NCBI GenBank assembly: GCA_002840755.1
Contig: PHBZ01000002.1
Span: 372,001-436,000 of the forward strand
Reading direction: 5' to 3'
Length of the DNA stretch: 64,000 bases
From: Chloroflexi bacterium HGW-Chloroflexi-10
Lineage (GTDB): Bacteria; Chloroflexota; Anaerolineae; Anaerolineales; Anaerolineaceae
Below are positions 25,954 through 35,590 of the stretch, piece by piece (position 1 is the first letter of the stretch; each line of letters begins with the position of its first letter). The notes beneath the pieces are model-generated. The model was given only the letters and a program-made list of their open reading frames with translations, was not told where the DNA came from and did not search any database. The position numbers and the translations under genes were made by a program.

Positions 25954-27787
25954 CGCTCTTCGCCAGATTTCTCGGTTGATCCACATCCAATCCACGCAGG
26001 GCAGCAATATGATAAGCAAAAAGCTGCAACGGCAGCACGGTGATAACCGGGCTGAGCAGCCAGGGTGTTACCGGGATCCAAAATACATGGTCAGCCAGTG
26101 CAGCAACCCGTTCATCGCCTTCCGTTGCCACGGCCAGCACACTCCCTCCCCTCGCTTTAGCTTGTTCAATTTGGCTGATCATCTTATCATACCAGGGATC
26201 TTTCGGAGCTATTGCCAGAACCGGCATATCTCGATCCACCAAAGCAATCGGGCCATGTTTCATTTCGCCCGCCGGATAACCTTCTGCATGGATATACGAA
26301 ATTTCTTTTAGTTTTAACGCGCCCTCATAAGCAATTGGCATGTTAATCCCACGCCCCAGGTAAAGCGCATTGCGAATAAACTTAAATTCTCGCGCAGCAG
26401 TTCGGATGATTTCATCGTTTTCCAGAACCTGGCCGGCAAGTGCGGGTATTAATCGTAAATCTTGCACCAATTCAAAACGTTTTTCTGCCGTGAGAACCCC
26501 TCGTAAATCCGCCAGTAAAACAGCCAGCATATATTGGTCTACCAACGGTGCCGTAAAAGCTTTTGTGGAAGCCACCCCAATCTCGGGGCCAGTCTGCATA
26601 GAAATATAACCATCTGCGATTCGCATTGCCTGTGACCCTATCGCATTCACGATCGACCATAGTACTGCTCCTTTTCGTTTGGCCAGTTCCATGGCCGCCA
26701 GGGTATCCGCTGTTTCTCCGGATTGGCTGATGGCTAAAACAACTGTGTTTTCATCCAAAATTGGGTCACGATAACGAAACTCCGAAGCAATATCCAGTTC
26801 CACAGGAATGCGAGCGATATGCTCGATGAGAAATTTTCCTACCATGCCTGCATAAGCAGCCGTGCCGCAAGCGATAATAACAATTTTTTGGATGCGTTTG
26901 GCCAACTCTGGAGTAAGATTTAGCTGAGATAACGTGATTTTCCCCTGCTCAAAATCTACCCGCCCTGCCAATGTATCCGTCAACGCGCGTACCTGTTCGT
27001 GGATTTCCTTCTGCATAAAGTGGCGATATTCGCCTTTTTCTGCCGATACCGGGTCCCAGGCTATGGTATGAATCTCAGGAATGATCGGATTTCCATCAAA
27101 GTCAGAGACTTTTACGGAATCTCTTTTCACAACCACCATTTGCTCAGATTCGAGAAAAATCATCCTCCGCGTATGTTCCATAATTGCAGGAATATCAGAG
27201 GCTATAAAATTCTCACCGTCTCCTAACCCTACAACAACTCCGCCGGCATTACCAATTCGGGCAGCAATAATTTTATCCGGTTCACGGGTGGTAAAAGTGA
27301 CCACACCATGCGCTCCTTTTAATCGCTTTAAGGCTTGGGTTACGGCTATCTCAAAACTGATTCCATCACCCATCCCCAAGTACAATTCGATCAGATGAAC
27401 AATCGTCTCAGTGTCAGTTTCTGACTTGAATTTAATACCCTCTGCCATTAATTCATCGCGCAATTCCAGAAAATTTTCCACAATCCCATTATGCACAACC
27501 ACAACTTCACCGGTGCTGCCAATATGCGGATGGGCATTTTGCGCAGTTGGCATACCGTGAGTGGCCCAGCGTGTATGTCCAATCGCCAACCTGCCATTCA
27601 GCGGCTGTAGTTCAACCATAGCAGTCAATTTATTTAATTTCCCCGCATCCCGGCGAATCTCAATTTTTCCTTTTTGCAAAACGGCAATTCCAGCGGAATC
27701 ATATCCGCGGTATTCCAGCTTTTTTAACCCATTTAAGATGATCGGTGTCGCATCTTGCTCACCAATATATCCAACGATTCCACACAT
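25940..27787 (-). CDS. glmS: glutamine-fructose-6-phosphate aminotransferase (isomerizing)
   Basis: Makes glucosamine-6-phosphate from fructose-6-phosphate and glutamine, the first step to UDP-GlcNAc. The 615-residue protein has the N-terminal nucleophile Cys (MCGIVGYIGE), the glutaminase domain (HTRWATHG, GNIVE-like HNGIVENF) and two SIS sugar-isomerase domains (SQSGETADTLAAM, STKAFTAPL, GRGINMPIAYEGALKLKEISY). The C-terminus PRNLAKSVTVE is canonical. A GGAGG box lies seven bases before the ATG. The 5' leader is a glmS ribozyme, so expression is expected to fall when glucosamine-6-phosphate rises. Confidence 0.97.
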   Translation of the reverse strand: MCGIVGYIGEQDATPIILNGLKKLEYRGYDSAGIAVLQKGKIEIRRDAGKLNKLTAMVELQPLNGRLAIGHTRWATHGMPTAQNAHPHIGSTGEVVVVHNGIVENFLELRDELMAEGIKFKSETDTETIVHLIELYLGMGDGISFEIAVTQALKRLKGAHGVVTFTTREPDKIIAARIGNAGGVVVGLGDGENFIASDIPAIMEHTRRMIFLESEQMVVVKRDSVKVSDFDGNPIIPEIHTIAWDPVSAEKGEYRHFMQKEIHEQVRALTDTLAGRVDFEQGKITLSQLNLTPELAKRIQKIVIIACGTAAYAGMVGKFLIEHIARIPVELDIASEFRYRDPILDENTVVLAISQSGETADTLAAMELAKRKGAVLWSIVNAIGSQAMRIADGYISMQTGPEIGVASTKAFTAPLVDQYMLAVLLADLRGVLTAEKRFELVQDLRLIPALAGQVLENDEIIRTAAREFKFIRNALYLGRGINMPIAYEGALKLKEISYIHAEGYPAGEMKHGPIALVDRDMPVLAIAPKDPWYDKMISQIEQAKARGGSVLAVATEGDERVAALADHVFWIPVTPWLLSPVITVLPLQLFAYHIAALRGLDVDQPRNLAKSVTVE

Positions 27788-27811
27788 GATATACCTCCGT
27801 TGATTTTCAGC

Positions 27812-28005
27812 AACGTATAATTATGTCGATTACCGACAAATGGAATTATCATGAATAGGTGCAGGTGATTCCTCACCTGGAAGGCTTCCGCTGACCTCTC
27901 GATTTTCCCGGTGTCCAGGGTCACAACCTGTTCTCACCAGTTAACCCCAATCCGCATTGGGGAACCTTCTTCCTCGTCAACCTGTTTTCCTCAGGTCCTT
28001 GCGCT
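27812..28005 (-). ncRNA. glmS ribozyme/riboswitch with an extra insertion
   Basis: In the glmS leader, minus strand, the sequence GGATA/GCGC marks the expected cleavage point between 28005 and 28004. A P1-type hairpin ACCTG/CAGGT follows, then the invariant GTTGACGAGGA, and later ATCGAGAGGTCAGCGGA and GCCTTCC, which match the ribozyme core (in Bacillus ...AUCGA...GGCGGAUG...CUCC). P3-like CAGGTGA/TCACCTG and a P4-like TGTCG/CGACA hairpin lie downstream. Compared with the usual core about 58 extra bases (27905-27962) are inserted, containing a perfect CCCCAAT/ATTGGGG hairpin. The family self-cleaves with glucosamine-6-phosphate as cofactor. Boundaries are approximate. Confidence 0.88.
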
Positions 28006-28068
28006 ATCCTATTCGTTTGGTAATAATAATTTACTGATCTCTTACCTCCTGGTTAGTCGATTTTTTGT

Positions 28069-28098
28069 ATTATACCTACAACAGTAACAATTTGTAAA
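28069..28098 (-). promoter_or_regulatory. promoter of the glmS ribozyme transcript
   Basis: On the minus strand a perfect TATAAT (28069-28074) lies 18 bases from TTTACA (28093-28098). Transcription would start near 28062, about 57 bases before the ribozyme cleavage site. The remaining bases between here and the gene at 28248 show nothing further that I can name. Confidence 0.6.
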
Positions 28099-28247
28099 CC
28101 AGAACAATCAGATGATTGAACAGTTTCTAGGAGCAAGATGGTGAAAAGATAGTTGGTTTTGCAAAATTTCAGCAAATTTTTACTACATTTTTACCGAATT
28201 TATGTTAATGTTATATTTGTCAATTTTTCCATTCCAGGTGAATATCC

Positions 28248-28907
28248 ATGCAAATTACAGAAAAAAAAGCAGAAAAAATCCGGATGAGGGATGTATTCTT
28301 CATGCCATTGGGATGTTTATTACAATCTTCTCCCGTTCTGGCATTAGTGCTAATCATCACACTTATTTTCGCCAGCGATTACATTTATTACAATCTGAAT
28401 ATCGATTTACCTGGATATAGTGCGCCTTCCTTCGATAATTGGTCGATCTCGCAAGGTTTTAATGAAATTCAGGATGAAAAAGGCTATACCTGGCAAATAA
28501 CTTATGAACAGAATACAAATTCGAACTTCATTGGAACTGTGCGGCATGTTTCACCAATCCGCGAAAATAAATTTCCAATGCTCAGCCACGATATTCTGGT
28601 TACTTCTGTTGATTTTGCCGATTCATCGTTGGTAAACACCAATGTCAGTAACCACCACTTTGTTTGGGTATCGCTGAAAGATCAAACCCCCACAGGCAAC
28701 ATCAATCTTCTTCATACAGTCCCATTAAATGATGATATTCGCAATCAATTATTGGTGATCCGCAATGGCGATCAGGTGCGTATCCGCGGAAGAGAGATTT
28801 ATGAAGTTTTCTTTTTTAAAGATGAGCAAAAGTGGAACAGTATGTGGAAAGACGCCGGATGTAATACGTTATTGGTGACATCTGTTGAAATAATTTCACC
28901 CCACTAA
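28248..28907 (+). CDS. membrane-anchored protein of unknown function
   Basis: I do not recognise the family. The 219-residue product has a short basic N-terminal segment, one hydrophobic helix (about residues 29-45, SPVLALVLIITLIFASDY) and a 170-residue extracytoplasmic-looking domain. The domain contains SHDILVTSVDF and later LLVIRNGDQVRIRGREIYEV, a beta-rich pattern, and a single Cys near the end. This suggests a type II anchored surface protein. It is monocistronic, bounded by the glmS promoter region upstream and a strong terminator downstream. Confidence 0.7.
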   Translation: MQITEKKAEKIRMRDVFFMPLGCLLQSSPVLALVLIITLIFASDYIYYNLNIDLPGYSAPSFDNWSISQGFNEIQDEKGYTWQITYEQNTNSNFIGTVRHVSPIRENKFPMLSHDILVTSVDFADSSLVNTNVSNHHFVWVSLKDQTPTGNINLLHTVPLNDDIRNQLLVIRNGDQVRIRGREIYEVFFFKDEQKWNSMWKDAGCNTLLVTSVEIISPH

Positions 28908-28935
28908 AAAATAGCCCGGTTGCCCGGGCTATTTT
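28908..28935. terminator. bidirectional terminator between the unknown protein and AOR genes
   Basis: AAAATAGCCCGG (28908-28919) pairs with CCGGGCTATTTT (28924-28935) around a four-base loop. It lies directly after the plus-strand gene and ten bases after the minus-strand AOR stop, so it can serve both. Confidence 0.88.
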
Positions 28936-28944
28936 ATTAAGGTT

Positions 28945-31107
28945 CTATTGGTGTTTACTAATTAGTTCTATCACATCAGGAAAATCGATTCCCAATCGTT
29001 TGACAGTTTCAAGGGTTGGAACGCCATCCTTTGTCCAGCCCCGTCGTTTATATACCGCGTCGACTAATTTTTCATAGCGTTCTTCACGATAATCTCGCAG
29101 CGCTTTCATTTTTTCTTCCGTGGTTAGGCCGCTGATATCCAATCCAACAGAGTCAATTAGTTCCTTGTCATAGCGCTCGGCACGCGATTCGTATTCATCT
29201 TTGAAGACCGGTCCCATCGCTCGATAAGGCGGATAATCATGTTCACGCACTCCATAACCCACACGCAGGTTGAAAATTCTTTGGAAATTATACACTTTTT
29301 CAGATTGGACGATAATTTCATCTTGTGTAATTTTTGATCCGGTTACGCCTTCATACAACCAGGTGTAATTTTCAACATGTTCAGGTACTTTTGCCGGTTC
29401 TTTGGCAGTTTTATTACTCTCAGGGATGATATCATTCCATGGCAATTTACAAAGGCCGTGCAAAGAAAACCAGGTCCGCCACATCGGAAAATAATGCAGT
29501 GCTTCGGCTTTGGCTTCAAATGTTGGTAATTGTTTATGTACCATTTCCATGAAAATTAACCAGGCCTCATCATGCTGGGCACCCTTGGATGCCAACGCAA
29601 AACCACCTTGCTGAGCCAATGACTCTTTGGAGATATATTCGGATATTTCCAATCCTTTAATTTCCATTCCTATATCTTGCAAAGCCACTGGATCAGCACC
29701 AAATTGCTCAACAAATATCTTTTTCATGGCTCTCACGCCTTGGCCAACAGTAACGCCAAAACCTTCACCGGTTGCCATCTGATGAATTAATTCAATTGCA
29801 GCATCCGCATTTCCCCAAATCAGATCTAAACCGCCTGTTTTTTCCTTGTCCAAATAACCCAATTGGTAACATTCCATTGCAAAAGCAATTGAATTGCCCA
29901 ATGAGATGCTGTCAATACCATACGTATCAGCATAAAAACTCATTTCGAGCATCGCTTCTGGGTCAAAAACACCGATGTTCGATCCTAAACCACCCAGGGT
30001 TTCATATTCCGGTCCATCTACAAACACACTGTCACCTTGGTACGGTCCGGTTCTCAGGTGATAGTGCGGTACACCATGGGCGCAGGACATTGTGCAGCCA
30101 TACCAGCATCCATCCGGCCCGCTATGGTCAAATCTTTCTTTCCAGACATCGCCGGCAATTTTATGAAACTCTGGATGGGTTCCAAATCGGAAATTATAGG
30201 TTGGGAGAAGATCAAATTGGTTCATAATTTCCACTAGATATGGAGTACCCGTTCCGCGCATATCATTTTGCGATGCATCAAACATCGAAATTTCCTTTTG
30301 AATTCGCTGGCCAGCTTTGCGCAACAGTTCCATATTAGCAACCCCATTACTATCTGCATTGAGTTGGCTATAACGCACGACAATCGCTTTAATCTTCTTA
30401 TTGCGCAATACCGTGCCAGAACCACCGCGGGCAGCCTGTTTGATCCTCACCTCTTTGCGTTTAGGGTCATAATAAGAAATATTCAAACCACACATAGGAA
30501 TATACGCTGCAGCTGTACCGGCGGAGATCACAGAAATAGATCTCTTATCTTTTTCGTTTTGAGCATACAATTCCGTTAATGCAGGTCCAATCAAATGAGT
30601 ATCAATCGGGTCATCGGGAGCAGCTTCTATGCGAACGACACCTTCATCGCCGTCAATAAAAATCACCACTTCCTGGTCCGCTTTGCCTTGAATTTCCAAA
30701 GCATCCCAACCGGCAAATTTCAACAAAGAGCCAAAATGCCCGCCTCCGTTACTATCCATAATTGATTTGGTTAAAGGAGAAACGGTTGTCACGACCATTT
30801 TACCGGATCCGGGATAGGTTGTTATGCCGGCAATAGGGCCAGAGGAAAAAACCAATTCATTTTCCGGGTCATCCCATTCCGTAGTTGCTTGAATTCCATT
30901 CCATAATAATCTCAGACAAAACCCCTTTCCACCGGTAAAAATCGCTTTCATTTCTTCTGAAACAGGCTTGCTTTCGATTTTATTTTCTGTCAAATTCAAA
31001 TATAAGCTGCGATTTGCATAGCCACGTACTACTTTTTTTAGTGGATACTGAAATTCAGCTACAATTGAATGGCTTGCTTTTAGGTTTTCTCCCACATTTA
31101 TACTCAT
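28945..31107 (-). CDS. aldehyde ferredoxin oxidoreductase-family tungsten enzyme
   Basis: The 720-residue protein matches the AOR family: N-terminal domain with FTGGKGFCLRLLW and the pterin-binding region SNGGGHFGSLLKFAGWD, and C-terminal domains with the cluster ligands GCWYGCTMSCAHG and a late Cys in LHGLCKLPW. AORs use a tungsten bis-pterin and a [4Fe-4S] cluster to interconvert aldehydes or acyl groups with ferredoxin. The spacing C-x3-C-x3-C differs from the CxxCxxxC of classical AOR, so substrate may differ; a carboxylic-acid/aldehyde or aromatic substrate cannot be chosen from sequence. The gene stands alone; no pterin genes are adjacent. Confidence 0.85.
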   Translation of the reverse strand: MSINVGENLKASHSIVAEFQYPLKKVVRGYANRSLYLNLTENKIESKPVSEEMKAIFTGGKGFCLRLLWNGIQATTEWDDPENELVFSSGPIAGITTYPGSGKMVVTTVSPLTKSIMDSNGGGHFGSLLKFAGWDALEIQGKADQEVVIFIDGDEGVVRIEAAPDDPIDTHLIGPALTELYAQNEKDKRSISVISAGTAAAYIPMCGLNISYYDPKRKEVRIKQAARGGSGTVLRNKKIKAIVVRYSQLNADSNGVANMELLRKAGQRIQKEISMFDASQNDMRGTGTPYLVEIMNQFDLLPTYNFRFGTHPEFHKIAGDVWKERFDHSGPDGCWYGCTMSCAHGVPHYHLRTGPYQGDSVFVDGPEYETLGGLGSNIGVFDPEAMLEMSFYADTYGIDSISLGNSIAFAMECYQLGYLDKEKTGGLDLIWGNADAAIELIHQMATGEGFGVTVGQGVRAMKKIFVEQFGADPVALQDIGMEIKGLEISEYISKESLAQQGGFALASKGAQHDEAWLIFMEMVHKQLPTFEAKAEALHYFPMWRTWFSLHGLCKLPWNDIIPESNKTAKEPAKVPEHVENYTWLYEGVTGSKITQDEIIVQSEKVYNFQRIFNLRVGYGVREHDYPPYRAMGPVFKDEYESRAERYDKELIDSVGLDISGLTTEEKMKALRDYREERYEKLVDAVYKRRGWTKDGVPTLETVKRLGIDFPDVIELISKHQ

Positions 31108-31308
31108 TTGGGTTCTCCATTAATTGATTTCTATAATTTTCTGATAGCTTAAATTATAATTACTCGTGCGTAGGATTATAAATATGCTATATCACCGATC
31201 CTGTCGATAAAAATCACTAAAGATATAGTCACTTTTGGTTGGATAATAAACACATTTTCATGCTAATACTTATCGGAGACTGAAAAAATCAACCTGGTGG
31301 AGGACATT

Positions 31309-32847
31309 ATGGAATTCTCGGAACAATTGGATATTTATTTACGAGCCAGGTTTACATTAATGATTCTGGTATCGCAAGAAGAAGAACGTGCAGTTCAGGC
31401 TATTCTTGAGGTCTGTGAAAAATCACATCGTCCGTGTTTATCCTGGGATCTTGCCGATGGATTTGCCTGGATATCGGTAAACAGCGCGCCCCCACCCACA
31501 GCGAAAGATCCTCTTACCGCATTGGAACAAATTGAAAAAAGTGATTTGCCTAATGCAATATTTATTCTTAAGGATTTCCATGAAGTTTGGGGAAACCCCC
31601 AGGCAAAACGAAAAATTCGGAATATCAGTCAGAAATTAAAATATACCCGCAAATCGATCATTATCACCACACCTTCCAGCAAAATCCCTGATGAATTACG
31701 TGACGAAGTCGTGACAATAGAGTTTCCATTACCTATCCACCAGGAGTTGAACCGCGTACTCGATGGATTAACCGAATCATCTGGTGTAAAAATCAACCTT
31801 ACCACGCTGGGGAAAGAAAAATTGGTCCAGGCTGCTGTTGGGCTCACTTCAGCCCAGGCTCAGCGCGTCTTTGCAAAAGCGATTGTCAAAGACGGTCAAT
31901 TGGACGATCGTGATATCGATCTGGTAACCCAGGAAAAGAAGTTAATTATCAGGGAAACCGAAGCGCTCGAATATTATGCTGTATCTGAAACACCAGCCGA
32001 TGTGGGTGGTCTGGGGATATTAAAAGAATGGTTACGCCTTCGAGAAAGAGCCTTTACCATGGAAGCTCGAAATTACGGGCTGCCAGCGCCCAAAGGGATA
32101 GCACTGATCGGTATTCCGGGTACCGGGAAAAGCCTGACCGCTAAAATGATTGGTGGTCTCTGGCATTTACCGCTAATGCGCCTTGATGTAGGCGCTTTGT
32201 TCGGATCTCTGGTGGGAGAATCTGAAGAACGTACCCGCAAGGCCCTAAAAATGGCTGAAACAATTGCCCCATGCGTCGTTTGGATTGATGAAATGGAAAA
32301 GGGGCTTTCTCAGGGTGGTATGGATGGCGGAACCAGTATGCGTGTTTTTGGTACTATTCTCACCTGGATGCAGGAAAAAACCGCTCCTTGTTTCGTGGTT
32401 GCAACGGCAAATAACATTGCCAGTCTGCCGCCTGAGCTCTTAAGAAAAGGACGTTTCGATGAAATCTTCTTCCTGGACCTCCCTACATTTGAAGAACGCA
32501 TGGAAATTTTCTCTGTGCACATCCAAAAGCGTAATCGCTTTCCAAACACATACGATTTGGAAAGCCTGGCTGTCCAGGCGGAAGGCTATGTTGGCTCTGA
32601 AATAGAACAGGCCATCATCGATGCAATGTATATGGGTTTTAACGATAACCAGCGGGAATTTACTACCGCTGATATTATGGTATCTCTTCAACGCCAGGTT
32701 CCACTGTCAATTTCTCAGCGGGAGACCATCACCATGCTTAGGAATTGGCTTAGAGAAGGACGGGCGCAATCAGCCTCCTTTAAAGAAACTGAGGATGCAG
32801 AAAATCAATTCGTCCAAATTCAATTGGATATCCGTAAATCTGAGTAA
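31309..32847 (+). CDS. Ycf46-like AAA+ ATPase
   Basis: The 512-residue protein has an N-terminal degenerate ATPase-like domain (about 1-200) and a C-terminal AAA+ domain with Walker A GIPGTGKSLTAK (about residue 268), Walker B VVWIDEMEKG (about 322), sensor-1 TANNI and the arginine finger region LLRKGRFDE. This two-part layout matches Ycf46 of cyanobacteria and red-algal plastids, whose mechanism is poorly known. The ATG at 31309 is chosen because GGAGGA precedes it. It is the first gene of a seven-gene cluster; the next begins two bases after its stop. Likely job: ATP-driven remodelling of a partner in the cluster. Confidence 0.85.
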   Translation: MEFSEQLDIYLRARFTLMILVSQEEERAVQAILEVCEKSHRPCLSWDLADGFAWISVNSAPPPTAKDPLTALEQIEKSDLPNAIFILKDFHEVWGNPQAKRKIRNISQKLKYTRKSIIITTPSSKIPDELRDEVVTIEFPLPIHQELNRVLDGLTESSGVKINLTTLGKEKLVQAAVGLTSAQAQRVFAKAIVKDGQLDDRDIDLVTQEKKLIIRETEALEYYAVSETPADVGGLGILKEWLRLRERAFTMEARNYGLPAPKGIALIGIPGTGKSLTAKMIGGLWHLPLMRLDVGALFGSLVGESEERTRKALKMAETIAPCVVWIDEMEKGLSQGGMDGGTSMRVFGTILTWMQEKTAPCFVVATANNIASLPPELLRKGRFDEIFFLDLPTFEERMEIFSVHIQKRNRFPNTYDLESLAVQAEGYVGSEIEQAIIDAMYMGFNDNQREFTTADIMVSLQRQVPLSISQRETITMLRNWLREGRAQSASFKETEDAENQFVQIQLDIRKSE

Positions 32848-32849
32848 GC

Positions 32850-35498
32850 ATGCCTTTAATAAAAATTCCTGTTGGCGATCGGGTGTCCAAATTTCTTTCA
32901 ATTGGGCTCTCTCCTGGTTTTTCTCTGTTCAATACCCTGAATACGTACATTCTGATATTGTTATCAAATACGCTGCATCCCCATGCCGCCTATTTTTTGG
33001 CAGCTAGTCTGTCTCAAAATCAAAACTCACAAAAATCATTTCAATGCTTAAAATGGCTATTTCATCCCAAGGCAAAACTGGCACTATGGGATTATTGGAA
33101 TGAATCACGTAACGATTTCCTCACTCAATTTTTATTGACTCATGGCAAACTAGTAGATGTGCAAAACAACTTGATTGTTTTTGTCTATAGCCGTTTGCTT
33201 CTCTCTCATTTTTCTGAGTTAACGAATCCAAAACAAGAACATCTAAAGATTATAATTAAAGCAGTAGATGATATTCAACCAATAATTCAAGAGAATGCAA
33301 TCCATATTCTCAAAAATATTAAAGCCAGAAGCGCTATCACAATTATTTGTGATAGCTGGTATCAAACCCGCAGCCACATTCTGGAATCAATCATTAAAGA
33401 AAATAGCTGGTCGCCCACAGGTGTTGGACTTGCGCAATCGGCTGTATATATGCTTCAAGATCGATTTGAGTATTGTTTGAATTATGCGGAAGAATTTGTT
33501 CCTTTTCTTGTCGAATTACTAAAAGATAAAGATCGTGGATTAGTCGAGAAATCCATATTTTGTCTGCGAAATCTTACAAACCAGACAGGTATCAATGTAT
33601 TGTGTCGACAATGGTATGAAAAAAGGAGTCAAAAACTTAATCAAATAATGCTGGAATGCCGCTACGTAGCTACTGAACCCCTGGAAATTCACATCGCTAC
33701 AGCATTAAAACAACCACTAAATCCTTCTTTTTATAATTGGCCGCCTCATTTTATCCCGCATCTCACGGTAAATCTCACAGACAAAGACAAAACCATCCGG
33801 GAAAATTCCAGCGTTGTCCTATCCAATCTTACCGACCCCCAATCGCAAAAAAAATTTCTGACATCTTTTTTAGATAATCCTAAAAATGAGCAGAAAACAG
33901 TGGTTAAGAATTTGCAATTTCCACCTCCCGACCCCTATCTCTTTGCAGCAGCCCTGTTTTTTGCCGAAGCCTGGGAAACATACGAAAATTTTGACTTCGA
34001 CCGGCGTCTCCTGCATCGGTTTTATACAAAAAGTGGAGAAGATACCCGTAAACAAATCGCCAGAACAGTACAAACTTCTGGAAAAAAAGAATACCTACCA
34101 ATAATTCTGGGTACGGATCAATCTTTTTCAAGAATTTCCCAATCCAGGGATGAAATTCAATCTACCCTGGATGCTTTGACTAATCATCAGGATTATGAGG
34201 CATTGTGGGAATATCTTAAATTGATATATGTGGATCAAAGCTTAATCGGATTTAAACAATTATTGAATGTGGGCTGGAGTCCACAAACAACCACAGAAGT
34301 TGCTTTGTATAATCGACTGGTTGTTCATGTTTCGTCAATCCCATCATTTACCGCGGCTTCTTTAGGAGAAAACATTCCATTTGCCATACCTTCCTCAGTC
34401 TTAAATTTCCGTGGAAGAATTAACCAGGTTGTATTTGCCAATCATTCTCCCCACCTGGCCATTGCCACAAATAAAAGAGCTGTTATGATCTGGAATTATC
34501 AAAAAGGCAGTTCAGAATACTTAATCAAAGACTTTCGGCATTCTATTGGGCAATTAAGTTATGACCAACAGGACAATTTATTCATCGGTGAAAAAACCAA
34601 TTCTACTGAAATGTGCGATATTTGGTTATGGCAGGATCAAATCCTGAAATATATCGGCTATCACCAGGGATCAGTAACATCAATTTCACCTGTCCAAGCC
34701 AATAACATCGTCACCACCGGAAAAGACCTACGAATTGTTAACTGGGATTTTGAAAAGAAGACAATGATCGCAGAAACTAAAATCGGGGTGTGGCCACGCG
34801 CAGTAAGCCGTGGAATATCTGACACTATATTATTTTCCCATCGCTGGTTTGAACTGTTGACATTTCCAAGTTTAGAACCACGTTATATTCATCAAAACAA
34901 ACATTATGGTAGCAGTAAAAATGGAATGCCGACAACTATGACGGATATCGACTCCAGAAATGCCTTTCTGATTGGTAAACATAACGGACAAATCCTGAAG
35001 AATGTTTTTGAACAGCCCAATCTTATCAAAGAAGAATTTTTGCTTCAGGCACCAACAAAAATCACTGGTATTGCGCTTACACCCAACACCGAAAAATTTG
35101 TTTTTTCCACTCAAAATGGTGACCTCTACCACTATAGCCATCAGCAATTCTACCCGGCAAATTGGGACACCAATATCCCTCAACGACCAATCACATCATT
35201 GGCGTACTCACCAGCTCAAAAATTGATTTCCACCGGCACAGATGAACACCAAACAATTTTGTGGGATATCCGTCCAATGGATTGTCCGGCGATCATTTCT
35301 AAAAAATTAAACGAAGTTAGCACCGAAGATTGGGCAACTTTAAAATTCGTAGCGCAGCGTGGAAAAATTGATCTGCAATATTGGCATCTCTTACAATATC
35401 TTATCCTCATTTTAGAAGACCGCTATCGCTATGACATCGAAATTGGCGAAGGGAATATCATTCAGCCCGGTGAATTTGATATAGAAATTGGGGGCTGA
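32850..35498 (+). CDS. HEAT-repeat/beta-propeller protein with tandem DIEI C-terminal tail
   Basis: The 882-residue product has a helical, HEAT-like N-terminal half (to about 500) with recurring ICDSWYQTRS and LCRQWYEKRS units spaced by about 90 residues, then a WD40-like propeller (about 505-825: VMIWNY, LRIVNWDF, STGTDEHQTILWDI). The end is unusual: YDIEIGEGNIIQPGEFDIEI followed by GG, a tandem DIEI motif. The same tail and a similar linker occur in the protein at 38371-40599, so the two are paralogues. It lies two bases after the AAA+ gene, so the two are translationally close. I infer a scaffold or sensor; no known family name. Confidence 0.75.
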   Translation: MPLIKIPVGDRVSKFLSIGLSPGFSLFNTLNTYILILLSNTLHPHAAYFLAASLSQNQNSQKSFQCLKWLFHPKAKLALWDYWNESRNDFLTQFLLTHGKLVDVQNNLIVFVYSRLLLSHFSELTNPKQEHLKIIIKAVDDIQPIIQENAIHILKNIKARSAITIICDSWYQTRSHILESIIKENSWSPTGVGLAQSAVYMLQDRFEYCLNYAEEFVPFLVELLKDKDRGLVEKSIFCLRNLTNQTGINVLCRQWYEKRSQKLNQIMLECRYVATEPLEIHIATALKQPLNPSFYNWPPHFIPHLTVNLTDKDKTIRENSSVVLSNLTDPQSQKKFLTSFLDNPKNEQKTVVKNLQFPPPDPYLFAAALFFAEAWETYENFDFDRRLLHRFYTKSGEDTRKQIARTVQTSGKKEYLPIILGTDQSFSRISQSRDEIQSTLDALTNHQDYEALWEYLKLIYVDQSLIGFKQLLNVGWSPQTTTEVALYNRLVVHVSSIPSFTAASLGENIPFAIPSSVLNFRGRINQVVFANHSPHLAIATNKRAVMIWNYQKGSSEYLIKDFRHSIGQLSYDQQDNLFIGEKTNSTEMCDIWLWQDQILKYIGYHQGSVTSISPVQANNIVTTGKDLRIVNWDFEKKTMIAETKIGVWPRAVSRGISDTILFSHRWFELLTFPSLEPRYIHQNKHYGSSKNGMPTTMTDIDSRNAFLIGKHNGQILKNVFEQPNLIKEEFLLQAPTKITGIALTPNTEKFVFSTQNGDLYHYSHQQFYPANWDTNIPQRPITSLAYSPAQKLISTGTDEHQTILWDIRPMDCPAIISKKLNEVSTEDWATLKFVAQRGKIDLQYWHLLQYLILILEDRYRYDIEIGEGNIIQPGEFDIEIGG

Positions 35499-35528
35499 TC
35501 AGTCCAAATCTGATAGGGTAGTGAAAAT

Positions 35529-35557
35529 TTGCCTCATTTGAAAGTATAATGAGGCAA
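35529..35557. promoter_or_regulatory. internal promoter with inverted repeat before the Hsp70-like gene
   Basis: TTGCCTCAT (35529-35537) and ATGAGGCAA (35549-35557) form a nine-base inverted repeat around a perfect TATAAT (35545-35550). This would place a regulated promoter inside the cluster and argues that translation of the next gene starts at 35591, not at the ATG within the repeat. Confidence 0.5.
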
Positions 35558-35590
35558 TTATCAAAACAATTTGAAAGAAAGAATGCAAGC

